Of a stretch of 13,491 bases of DNA, positions 1 through 7,252 are shown one piece after another. The first letter of the stretch is position 1, and the number at the start of each line of letters is the position of its first letter. Source of the stretch: Treponema sp. Lineage in GTDB: Bacteria > Spirochaetota > Spirochaetia > Treponematales > Rectinemataceae. The stretch lies in assembly GCA_017849315.1 (NCBI GenBank), contig JAFIHQ010000117.1, positions 1 to 13,491 of the forward strand, written 5' to 3'. The position numbers and the translations under genes were made by a program. The notes beneath the pieces are model-generated. The model saw nothing but the letters and a program-made list of their open reading frames with translations. It did not search any database and was not told the origin of the DNA.

Positions 1-814
1 CGATCTCAAAAAGATGGTTCCGAAGCTCAAAGCCAAGGGTATCAATGTAGTCATGCTGCCAAACAAAGACGGTTGGCCGATGCAGTCCTGCCTGTTCTCC
101 ACGGTTTTGGGAAGAATGGCCGGAGACAAATTCGTAGACTCGATAAAAGCTGGCAAGGCGAAGTTCACAGACAAGCCGTTTGTCGATGCGTTGACGGTGA
201 TTTCGAACCTGTACAAGGATGGAATTATCGCCCGCGAGGATAATCAGGTTGGATATGGCGAGGCGCCCGGACTTTTTGCCTCCGGAAAGGCAGCAATTTA
301 TATCGATGGAGACTGGAGAGCCGGTGCGTACATTACAGACAAGGCTTCTGGCAAAGCGCTTATTTCTCCTGCAGCGCAGGCGACGGATTTTGAACTTCTC
401 CCCTTCCCGGCCATTCCTGGCGAGGTTAACCCGGGCGTGGTGTCGGCAGTCGCTGGCACTGGTTGGGCTATTTCCGCATCGATTCCCTCGGGTTCTGCTA
501 AGGAAAAGGCGGCGGTTCGGCTCTTCAAGTATCTGTATTCGCCCGAAGTGCAGGCTATCAGGTACAGCACTGGCGCTTATGTTCCCACCCGCAAGAATGT
601 GAAGGCGAATGTGGAGCCGCTCGTCGCGAAGGTCCCAGTTTTCTATGCGAGCAATCCTGATACGTGCTATGTGTTCGATGGCGAGTTTGATCCAGCTGTC
701 TACAATGTACTGAACGATGGCCTTATCGCAATCGGTCTTGGCACTTCGACGCCACAGAAGGTTGCTGCGGATGTTGAGCAAGCCTACGAAACGTGGCGTG
801 CAACGCAGAAATAG
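1..814 (+). CDS. Sugar ABC transporter substrate-binding protein, family 1 (5' truncated)
   Basis: The C-terminal 270 residues of a periplasmic or lipid-anchored binding protein that captures a sugar and delivers it to the permeases encoded next. The reading frame is open from base 2, so the gene begins outside the window and the first ATG inside (base 14) is internal. Visible family 1 features are the GDWRAG segment, the block FELLPFPAIPGE followed by GTGWAISA, a stretch KAAVRLFKYLYSPEVQ in which helices of the C-terminal lobe are expected, and a final helix ending VEQAYETWRATQK. These match the family of MalE-like and MsmE-like extracellular sugar-binding proteins. The N-terminal lobe and signal peptide cannot be seen. 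It lies 64 nt before the first permease gene, an ordinary binding-protein then permease order. The sugar bound cannot be read from the sequence; the downstream GH1 and GH20 enzymes suggest a beta-linked oligosaccharide. Confidence 0.88.
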   Translation, partial: DLKKMVPKLKAKGINVVMLPNKDGWPMQSCLFSTVLGRMAGDKFVDSIKAGKAKFTDKPFVDALTVISNLYKDGIIAREDNQVGYGEAPGLFASGKAAIYIDGDWRAGAYITDKASGKALISPAAQATDFELLPFPAIPGEVNPGVVSAVAGTGWAISASIPSGSAKEKAAVRLFKYLYSPEVQAIRYSTGAYVPTRKNVKANVEPLVAKVPVFYASNPDTCYVFDGEFDPAVYNVLNDGLIAIGLGTSTPQKVAADVEQAYETWRATQK

Positions 815-878
815 TAAGGCCTAATTACGGACGGAAACCGACAAAACAAGAGAACTAACTGAGAAATGAGGCAGGAAT

Positions 879-2000
879 GTGAAAAAGGCCAGTCATTATA
901 GGGAAGAAACGCGGGCGTTTTGGACGATGGTGTTGCCGGGATTCATTGTGTACATCGTCGTCATGGCCTTTCCTATTATTCTTTCAGGCGTTTTGTCGGT
1001 TTCCAACTATTCGGGTGGAAAGATGTTCGGTGGGGAAAGCTGGGGCTTTCAAGGCTTTCAGGCATACACGAGCCTCTTTACCGACCCATGGTTCTGGAAC
1101 GCGCTCAAAAACAACATGTATATTGTGCTTATCTCCGTCTTTGGACAGCTCCCGTTGGGATTTATTCTGGCCTATTTTATCTACGCAAAACTGGTCAAAG
1201 CCCCGGACTTCTGGCAGGGCATACTCTACCTGCCCAACATCATTTCGGTGATCGTGGTTGGTCTTTTATGGCAGACGATTTTTTCGCCACATGGGCCTAT
1301 AGCCGAAGTGATGAACACGATGACGCGCACCAGGTTTCAGAGCCAGCTGCGCGAGCTTTTCGCATCTTCGGGTGGCTATGCTCCCACCAAGGAGATTGCC
1401 ACCAAAATCCTTCAGATGGTCGGCGCGCAAGGACAGGCGTTCTTTTCCAACCCAGTGGAAGAATTGACCGAACTCTTGGCTTCATACAACGGGCAGCCGT
1501 TGCAGGAAGTCCTCGATGGGCTGACAAATCTTTTTGCACCCCGATGGACACCTACCTTCTTGAGCCAGAACAATGTTGCGATGTTGCCCGTGCTCTTCGT
1601 TATCCTGTGGATGTACACCGGTATGTATCTGGTGCTGTTTCTTGCCAACATGCAAAAAATCGATTCGCAGATAATCGAGGCAGCAAGAATCGATGGAGCG
1701 ACGGAAGGGCAGGTTATGCGGCACATAATTCTGCCGTCGCTTTCCGGCACCATGGTAAACTCCGCAATACTTGCCATATCTGGCTCGCTTTCCAGTTTTT
1801 CACTTGTCTTTTCGATGACCGGAGGCGGACCGTCCCGGGTCACAGAAATTCTCGCTATTTATATGTATAATAAGGCATTCCTCGGAAGGCCGAATTTTCC
1901 GCTTGCAAACGCCATATCGCTTGTCATGGTTCTCATCAGCTTTGTTTTGATTTTGCTTACCAAAATGGCGGAGCGTCGGTTTGGCGGAACAGAGGAGTGA
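879..2000 (+). CDS. Sugar ABC transporter permease, MalF/UgpA type, with enlarged periplasmic loop
   Basis: Inner-membrane permease of 373 residues that pairs with the next gene product to form the translocation channel. The GTG start is set by GAGG at 868-871, 7 nt upstream. Hydrophobic segments lie near residues 14-38, 78-102, 112-135, 234-257, 291-313 and 344-361, giving the usual six-helix core. The cytoplasmic EAA loop, which contacts the ATPase, is at about 267-286 (EAARIDGATEGQVMRHIILP). The family is usually near 290-310 residues; the excess sits between helices 3 and 4, where the loop runs from about 136 to 232 instead of roughly 30 residues. By the standard topology this loop faces the periplasm, where the binding protein docks. 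The insert appears to hold two related copies of an ELxAS-centred helical segment (158-182 and 197-221). The stop codon is 4 nt before the next ATG, so translation is probably coupled. Confidence 0.93.
   Translation: MKKASHYREETRAFWTMVLPGFIVYIVVMAFPIILSGVLSVSNYSGGKMFGGESWGFQGFQAYTSLFTDPWFWNALKNNMYIVLISVFGQLPLGFILAYFIYAKLVKAPDFWQGILYLPNIISVIVVGLLWQTIFSPHGPIAEVMNTMTRTRFQSQLRELFASSGGYAPTKEIATKILQMVGAQGQAFFSNPVEELTELLASYNGQPLQEVLDGLTNLFAPRWTPTFLSQNNVAMLPVLFVILWMYTGMYLVLFLANMQKIDSQIIEAARIDGATEGQVMRHIILPSLSGTMVNSAILAISGSLSSFSLVFSMTGGGPSRVTEILAIYMYNKAFLGRPNFPLANAISLVMVLISFVLILLTKMAERRFGGTEE
1993..1997 (+). promoter_or_regulatory. Ribosome binding site fixing the second permease start
   Basis: AGGAG lies 7 nt before the ATG at 2005 and overlaps the end of the upstream gene. 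It favours ATG 2005 over the in-frame TTG at 1981, which would add eight residues and sits inside the upstream coding sequence. Confidence 0.75.
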
Positions 2001-2004
2001 CACG

Positions 2005-2877
2005 ATGATACAGAAAAAAAGAGATCGGGATAAAAAAGCGAAAGTCAAAAAGCCAATGTCATTCTTGAGTCGGTTTTTTGCCTACCTCATAATGATTATT
2101 TTCGCCTTCATGACCATATACCCAATTGCTTGGCTTATAATGAATTCTTTTAAGTCCACGCGCGAGTTCCAGGTTAACCAGCTTGGCTTACCTAAGGTCG
2201 TTACGTTTTCCAATTACGTAGAAGCCTGGAAGATGGGAGACTTTGCACTTTTGTTTCCGAACTCTCTTATCTACACGATCGGTGCCACCGTGGGTATTAT
2301 TCTCTTGTCGCTTCTGGCAGGCTTTGCATTTGGCAAGCTTCATTCACGGGCGACGGGGCCAATGTACGGCAGTTTTATGATCGGGATCCTGCTTACCACT
2401 CAGACCTTGATGATTCCGCTTTTTCTCGAAGTGAATCTGTTTGGCATTTATAACACCCGTTTTGCAGTTTTGCTTGTCTATATCGGAGCTGGTTTGCCGA
2501 TCGGCATTTATCTGGCCACTGAGTATATCAGATCGATTCCAACCGCCCTGGTTGAGTCTGCCCGTATCGACGGTGCAGGGTTCTTTACAATATTCAGAAA
2601 AATCATCGTTCCAATGAGCAAGCCGGTATCCACGACAATCGCCATTTTGAACATTTCGAATATTTGGAACGAATTCGCGATAATCAACATTTTGGTATCC
2701 AAGACCGAGCTCAAATCGTTGCCGCTGGGTATTTACAAGTTCTCTGGCTCGCTTTCCACCGACTATGGCAAGCAGTTCGCTGCCTTGACTATTGGCATGG
2801 TGCCGATGTTGGTGTTTTATGTCATCTTCCGGAAGCAGATCACGAAGGGTGTTGCAGCAGGTGCGGTTAAAGGGTGA
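2005..2877 (+). CDS. Sugar ABC transporter permease, MalG/UgpE type
   Basis: Second inner-membrane permease of the sugar importer, 290 residues from ATG 2005, a normal length for the family. The N-terminus is strongly basic (MIQKKRDRDKKAKVKK), as expected for a cytoplasmic tail before the first membrane helix (about 24-47). Further hydrophobic segments lie near 86-109, 121-141, 152-172, 208-230 and 259-276. The EAA loop is at about 184-203 (ESARIDGAGFFTIFRKIIVP), with Ser replacing the second residue of the EAA triplet, a variation common in MalG-type proteins. The C-terminal half carries the typical WNEF segment at 221-224. It follows the MalF-type gene by 4 nt and precedes the GH1 gene by 75 nt. 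No ATP-binding subunit gene follows, so the pair probably uses a shared MsmX/MsmK-like ATPase or one encoded upstream; that is inference. Confidence 0.93.
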   Translation: MIQKKRDRDKKAKVKKPMSFLSRFFAYLIMIIFAFMTIYPIAWLIMNSFKSTREFQVNQLGLPKVVTFSNYVEAWKMGDFALLFPNSLIYTIGATVGIILLSLLAGFAFGKLHSRATGPMYGSFMIGILLTTQTLMIPLFLEVNLFGIYNTRFAVLLVYIGAGLPIGIYLATEYIRSIPTALVESARIDGAGFFTIFRKIIVPMSKPVSTTIAILNISNIWNEFAIINILVSKTELKSLPLGIYKFSGSLSTDYGKQFAALTIGMVPMLVFYVIFRKQITKGVAAGAVKG

Positions 2878-2900
2878 AAGGTTTTGAAAGAGTGAAAGGT
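2874..2900 (+). repeat. Three 9-bp tandem units across the permease stop codon
   Basis: Units GTGAAAGGT (2874-2882), TTTGAAAGA (2883-2891) and GTGAAAGGT (2892-2900). Units 1 and 3 are identical and unit 2 shares the TGAAAG core. The permease stop TGA (2875-2877) is inside unit 1. The array is short and could be chance or replication slippage. Confidence 0.5.
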
Positions 2901-2940
2901 GAGCGTAGAAGATTGGGTCCGAAGGTCTTGGGCCGGGTAT

Positions 2941-2946
2941 AAGGAG
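2941..2946 (+). promoter_or_regulatory. Ribosome binding site fixing the GH1 start
   Basis: A perfect AAGGAG lies 6 nt before the GTG at 2953. It supports that start over the in-frame GTG at 2899, which would add 18 residues that do not resemble the GH1 N-terminus. Confidence 0.8.
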
Positions 2947-2952
2947 TGTACG

Positions 2953-4365
2953 GTGCGCAGCGATGGTTTTCCCGACGACTTTGTGTGGGGATGCTCAACA
3001 TCGAGCTATCAGGTGGAAGGGGCGGTCGACGAAGATGGGCGGGGCGTCTCGATTTGGGATACCTTTTCTCATACCAAAGGTAAGATTCGGGATGGATCCA
3101 ATGGGGATGTCGCGTGCGACTCATACCATCGATTTGAAGATGATACAGAACTTCTCGAGCGCCTGGGCGTAAATGCCTATAGGTTTTCCATCGCTTGGCC
3201 TAGAATCCAACCCAATGGTAAGGGGCGTGCGAATCAGAAAGGTATCGACCATTATTCTCGTCTGGTCGATGGGCTTTTGGAGAAAGGCATTGAACCGTGG
3301 CCCACCCTGTACCATTGGGATTTGCCGCAGACCTTGCAGGATGCCGGTGGTTGGCCGGAGCGGGACACTGCGTACCGCTTTGCTGATTATGCAGACATCA
3401 TGTTCCGAGCTTTGGAGTCGCGCGTGCACCACTGGGTAAGCGTGAACGAACCTTGGTGCAGTGCTTTTTTGGGTTACAGGGATGGCGAACACGCGCCGGG
3501 GTTACATGATGCCCGGCTTGCTCATAGGGCTGTTCATCACCTTTTGCTTGCGCACGGACTTTCCAACGAAATTTTCAGGCAGACGGGCATGGAAGGCGAG
3601 TTTGGTATAGTGATAAACCCGGTGTGCAGGCGTCCGGCGCAGGATACCGAGGCTCACCGGCAGGCAGCGAGGCGGGCGTCTTTGGAGCAGACCAATCTCT
3701 GGCTCGACCCGGTGTTTGGACGCGGCTATCCGCAGGAATATGTCCAAGCTTGTGGCGCCGAGATGCCTGTTCTTGACGGGGATTTGGAGTTAATCGCCAA
3801 ACCAGTAGACTTTGTTGGAGTGAATTACTACGAAGAAAACTGCGTGGAGCCCTGTCCACAAGGCCCAGATAATCCACTCGGTTATAGAATTGTACCAACC
3901 ACACTGCCAAAAACGGCGATGGGCTGGGATGTTGTCCCAGAAGGCCTTAGGCGGCTTCTTGTTTGGATATCGAACGAATGGAAGCCCAAGGCGCTCTATG
4001 TTACGGAAAACGGGGCAGCTTTTGTGGATATACCTTCTCGAAGTGCGGGGGAAGAGGGAGAAAATAGCGAAGCCACCCGTGGGATAGGTAGCCAGTCGGC
4101 AGCTCGCCAGGTGCGTATTCATGACACAGAGCGTATCGCATATTTGCGCGGTCACATCGATGCTTGCAGGGAAGCCATTGCCCAAGGGGTGCCTTTGAAG
4201 GGATACTTTGTGTGGAGCCTGCTGGACAATTTTGAGTGGTCATGGGGCTACTCCATGAAGTTTGGGCTTACTGCTGTCGATGCTGACACGCAGGCCAGGC
4301 TGCCAAAGGATAGCTTTGAGTTCTATCGGGCAGTAATTGATGCGGCTCAAGACGCCCGGATTTGA
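2953..4365 (+). CDS. GH1 family beta-glucosidase (cytoplasmic)
   Basis: Retaining beta-glycosidase of glycoside hydrolase family 1, which removes a non-reducing beta-linked sugar, commonly glucose. From GTG 2953 it has 470 residues, normal for the family, and begins directly with the family N-terminus (FPDDFVWGCSTSSYQVEGA at about 6-24). The acid/base Glu is in VNEPW (Glu166) and the nucleophile in TENG (Glu352). Near the C-terminus, LLDNFEWSWGY carries Glu428 and Trp429, the pattern of enzymes acting on non-phosphorylated sugars; 6-phospho-beta-glucosidases have different residues there. This fits import by an ABC system rather than a PTS. There is no signal peptide, so it should act in the cytoplasm. 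An unusual insertion of about 25 polar residues (about 360-387, rich in Ser, Gly, Glu and Ala) follows the nucleophile, before HDTERIAYLRGHI. Exact substrate (glucoside, galactoside or fucoside) is not determined. Confidence 0.95.
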   Translation: MRSDGFPDDFVWGCSTSSYQVEGAVDEDGRGVSIWDTFSHTKGKIRDGSNGDVACDSYHRFEDDTELLERLGVNAYRFSIAWPRIQPNGKGRANQKGIDHYSRLVDGLLEKGIEPWPTLYHWDLPQTLQDAGGWPERDTAYRFADYADIMFRALESRVHHWVSVNEPWCSAFLGYRDGEHAPGLHDARLAHRAVHHLLLAHGLSNEIFRQTGMEGEFGIVINPVCRRPAQDTEAHRQAARRASLEQTNLWLDPVFGRGYPQEYVQACGAEMPVLDGDLELIAKPVDFVGVNYYEENCVEPCPQGPDNPLGYRIVPTTLPKTAMGWDVVPEGLRRLLVWISNEWKPKALYVTENGAAFVDIPSRSAGEEGENSEATRGIGSQSAARQVRIHDTERIAYLRGHIDACREAIAQGVPLKGYFVWSLLDNFEWSWGYSMKFGLTAVDADTQARLPKDSFEFYRAVIDAAQDARI

Positions 4366-4387
4366 GCGGATTTGCAAGGATTTAAGC
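4358..4387 (+). repeat. Three 10-bp tandem units across the GH1 stop codon
   Basis: Units GGATTTGAGC (4358-4367), GGATTTGCAA (4368-4377) and GGATTTAAGC (4378-4387) all share GGATTT. The GH1 stop TGA (4363-4365) is within unit 1, so two units lie in the intergenic spacer. The role, if any, is unknown. Confidence 0.55.
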
Positions 4388-4424
4388 AGATGCAGACCCG
4401 AAACGCAAGACAAAAGGACTATCC

Positions 4425-5942
4425 ATGAACGAATTCAACTTGGTACCGGCGCCACGCTCGTGCCAACTGCGAGGAGGCTATTGCTCACTCGGGTTGGACC
4501 GTGCAGTTAGTGCACCTGAAAAGTGGGCGCAAGAAAGTGAAATTCTTGCCCAGTGGATACGCGAAGGGCCCAACGGCGCCCCAAGGGTACGGATCGTGTG
4601 CGATGAGTCTGTTGTCGGCAAAGAGGCCTACCGGCTGCATATTGCCGAAGATGAAGCGACACTAGTGGCATCGGATGGCGCAGGGGTAATCCGCGGTGCA
4701 GCGACCCTTAGAGAACTTGTACTTTCTTCTAGTTCTTCTATGCCCAGGCTCGCCTGTGTGGATATTGAAGACGAACCGCGGTTTGCATGGCGTGGCTTTA
4801 TGTTGGATACGGCGCGCAACTTCTTTAGAGTGGAATTCCTCGAGAAAATGATCGATGTTGCCGCCATGCACAAACTCAATGTATTTCATTGGCACCTCAC
4901 GGACGACCAGGCATGGAGACTCGATCTGAATTTTGCACCCGAAGTGGCGGCCCAAGGTGGAATTCACCGTGATGTGCGCTATCAGGAACCGGTCTATCAG
5001 GAAGATGTCTATACCCATGCCGATGTTGCCAGGGTCGTCGAGTTTGCAGCGCGCAGGCACATTCGTGTGGTACCCGAAATCGAAATGCCCGGCCACGTCA
5101 CTGCGCTTCTTGCTTCGCACCCGGAATTCTGCTGCCGCGGCGGCAAAGAGCCTAATTTGCGCTTTGAACCAGAATATCGGTTTGGCATTTTTGAAGATAT
5201 CCTATGTGCCGGCAACGATGCCGTCCTGGAGTTCGTCGATCGGCTTGTCCAGGAGCTTTGCTCGCTTTTCCCAAGTCCGGTCATCCACATGGGAGGCGAC
5301 GAAGCTCCAAAAACCCGCTGGCTTTCCTGTCCACGTTGCAGACAGCGAATGATAACTGAGAACCTAATGCACGCCGATGGAAGTCCGAACCCGGAGAAAC
5401 TTCAGGCTTGGTTCATGGAGCAGGTACAAGCCTCTTTAGTAAAGCATGGCAGACGAATGGCTTGCTGGGACGAGGTGATAGATGGCGACATGGACAAGTC
5501 GGTGATGGTTTTTGGCTGGCGGGGAAACAATGTGGGCAAGGTAGCCGCCGGGCGTGGTTACGATGTCGTCATGTGTCCTCAGACAAAAGCCTGTTACCTG
5601 GATCATAAACAAGAAGACTTAGCCGAGGAGCCTGGCCAGCTTGGTGTTTGTACGCTCGAAGACTCATATGTGTTCGACCCAATTTCGCCGGGATTGTCGG
5701 GCGAGGACGCCAAACACATCTTAGGAGGGCAGGCCAATCTCTGGACCGAGCTTGTTCCTTTCGGCAGACAAGCCGAGTACATGTTGTATCCGCGTTTGTG
5801 CGCGCTCTCCGAGGTTTTCTGGAGCCCAAAAGATAAGCGAGATTTCCAGGATTTCTTGCAGAGGATGCAGACGCATGGCTCCCGTCTGGATACACTCGAC
5901 ATAGCGTGGCGGCGGTCTGACGTGCAAAAGCGGAGGGAATAA
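4425..5942 (+). CDS. GH20 beta-N-acetylhexosaminidase (cytoplasmic)
   Basis: Family 20 hexosaminidase that removes terminal beta-linked GlcNAc or GalNAc by substrate-assisted catalysis. It has 505 residues; ATG 4425 is preceded by AAGGA at 4414-4418, 6 nt away. Residues 1-115 form the usual non-catalytic GH20b-type N-terminal domain, ending GVIRGAATLREL. The catalytic barrel starts near 120 (RGFMLDTARNFF), followed by LNVFHWHLTDDQAWRL (151-166), VVPEIEMPGH (215-224) and the catalytic pair in HMGGDEAP (288-295). There Asp292 orients the substrate acetamido group and Glu293 is the acid/base. The barrel closes with WDEV (348-351), VFGWRG (362-367) and GGQANLWTE (434-442). There is no signal peptide, so it should process sugar already imported, alongside the GH1 enzyme 59 nt upstream. 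A short Cys-rich piece, CPRC (302-305), lies in the loop after the catalytic pair. Natural substrate is unproven. Confidence 0.95.
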   Translation: MNEFNLVPAPRSCQLRGGYCSLGLDRAVSAPEKWAQESEILAQWIREGPNGAPRVRIVCDESVVGKEAYRLHIAEDEATLVASDGAGVIRGAATLRELVLSSSSSMPRLACVDIEDEPRFAWRGFMLDTARNFFRVEFLEKMIDVAAMHKLNVFHWHLTDDQAWRLDLNFAPEVAAQGGIHRDVRYQEPVYQEDVYTHADVARVVEFAARRHIRVVPEIEMPGHVTALLASHPEFCCRGGKEPNLRFEPEYRFGIFEDILCAGNDAVLEFVDRLVQELCSLFPSPVIHMGGDEAPKTRWLSCPRCRQRMITENLMHADGSPNPEKLQAWFMEQVQASLVKHGRRMACWDEVIDGDMDKSVMVFGWRGNNVGKVAAGRGYDVVMCPQTKACYLDHKQEDLAEEPGQLGVCTLEDSYVFDPISPGLSGEDAKHILGGQANLWTELVPFGRQAEYMLYPRLCALSEVFWSPKDKRDFQDFLQRMQTHGSRLDTLDIAWRRSDVQKRRE

Positions 5943-5945
5943 TCG

Positions 5946-7223
5946 GTGGTAAGTACGCAAGCAACTCTTTCCGCGCCAGAACGAGTTCTCTTGGTTGGTG
6001 TTCAGTCCGATCAAATCGATGCAAAAGAGGCGCAAAGCCTCCTACATGAATTGCGCGGGCTTGCCAAGACGCTCGGTCTGGACGTGGTGGAAGAGATAGT
6101 TGTCAAGTTGCGGGAAAAGACCGCTAATCTGCTTCTGGGTAAGGGCAAGGCAGACGAAGTTGTTACGATAGCCAAGTCGGAGAACGTGGATTCAATCGTG
6201 TTCGACTACCCGTTGTCGCCCGTTCAGCAGCGCAACTGGGAGACGCTGTCTGGCAAGAAGGTGTACGACCGTGCCGAACTCATACTCAAGATATTCTCGG
6301 CTCGAGCTATGACACGAGAAGCGACCCTCCAGGTGGAGCTTGCGAACCTGAAATACTCGCTGCCGCGTCTTGCGCATTCCTACGAAGAACTCTCGCGCCA
6401 GCGTGGTGGGCGCTACGGTACAAAGGGCTCCGGTGAGCAAAAACTCGAGCTGGACAGGCGCGAAATTGAAAAACGCATTCACGAAATCGAGGATGAACTG
6501 GAAGAAGTCAAGAAGTCGCGATCGGTACAGAGAAAGCGACGGGAGCGCATCGAAATTCCCAGGGCAGCGCTTGTCGGCTATACCAATGTAGGCAAAAGTA
6601 GTCTGCTCAATGCCCTGTCCAAGGCCAACGCCCTTGTCGAAGACAAGCTGTTTGCAACGCTGGATCCTACGACTCGGCGCCTTTCTCTAGCTTCAGGTAC
6701 GACGCTTCTTATTACCGACACCGTCGGCTTTGTGCGTAACTTGCCTCATGGCCTGGTCGAAGCTTTTAATGCGACGCTTGAAGAGGCAGCTGATGCAGAT
6801 GTTTTGCTGCATGTGGCCGATGCCTCGGATCCGGAAACGACGATTCATATGGCCACAACGGAAAAGGTGCTTGCTGAGATAGGTGCAGCGCTTGTGCCAA
6901 GGGTCTATGTGCTCAACAAAACCGACATCGCCGATCCCGAAGTCGTCGAGGTCTGGCGCAGAGATCATCCTGATGGCGTTCTTGTTTCGGCTGTGACAGG
7001 CGATGGCATAGCCGAACTTCTTGTAAAGATCGAGGAGCGCCTCACCTCTCGGATGGAAGAAGTCGTTCTAAAGATACCACATAGCGACTATGCACTTGTT
7101 TCCCTCGTGCATCGCGAAGGCTCTGTGCTCTCTGAAGAGGCGGACGAAGATGGAACGCGCCTTGTCTGTAGGATTCCGGAACGGACCTTGGCCAAAGTGG
7201 CCAAGTATCGGATTGCCAGGTGA
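5946..7223 (+). CDS. hflX: Ribosome-associated GTPase HflX
   Basis: HflX is an Obg-related GTPase that binds the 50S subunit and splits stalled or idle ribosomes under stress. The 425 residues show the N-terminal HflX domain (about 13-120, including LLLGKGKADEV), the linker GRYGTKGSGEQKLELDRREI (155-174) followed by a charged helical stretch to about 202, and a complete G domain. Its motifs are GYTNVGKSS (211-219, P-loop), DTVG (258-261), NKTD (324-327) and SAVTG (348-352). A short C-terminal domain follows. The GTG start at 5946 is preceded by GGAGG at 5932-5936 and lies 3 nt after the GH20 stop, so the two genes are almost certainly cotranscribed. That placement ties it to the sugar operon's promoter unless an internal promoter lies inside the GH20 gene. 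It converges on birA with a 29-nt gap. Confidence 0.96.
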   Translation: MVSTQATLSAPERVLLVGVQSDQIDAKEAQSLLHELRGLAKTLGLDVVEEIVVKLREKTANLLLGKGKADEVVTIAKSENVDSIVFDYPLSPVQQRNWETLSGKKVYDRAELILKIFSARAMTREATLQVELANLKYSLPRLAHSYEELSRQRGGRYGTKGSGEQKLELDRREIEKRIHEIEDELEEVKKSRSVQRKRRERIEIPRAALVGYTNVGKSSLLNALSKANALVEDKLFATLDPTTRRLSLASGTTLLITDTVGFVRNLPHGLVEAFNATLEEAADADVLLHVADASDPETTIHMATTEKVLAEIGAALVPRVYVLNKTDIADPEVVEVWRRDHPDGVLVSAVTGDGIAELLVKIEERLTSRMEEVVLKIPHSDYALVSLVHREGSVLSEEADEDGTRLVCRIPERTLAKVAKYRIAR

Positions 7224-7252
7224 CTGCTAAAAACGCGTACAAAAACCAAAAA
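7224..7252. other. Convergent hflX-birA gap
   Basis: A 29-nt gap between two convergent stop codons. Read on the birA strand it contains three T5 runs, but I find no convincing GC-rich hairpin before them; the best pairing is a 4-bp AAGC/GCTT stem at the end of birA. At most it is a weak terminator for birA. Confidence 0.3.

Noticed and set aside
815..878. Terminator or hairpin between the binding protein and the first permease
   Set aside because: Only a 3-bp CGG/CCG pairing is visible, with no T-run.
2899..2952. Longer GH1 start at GTG 2899
   Set aside because: The extra 18 residues do not resemble the GH1 N-terminus, while GTG 2953 has AAGGAG at ideal spacing.
5569..6035. Minus-strand ORFs across the GH20-hflX junction
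   Set aside because: They lie opposite two well-supported genes, have Cys/Arg-rich compositions typical of shadow frames and lack family motifs.
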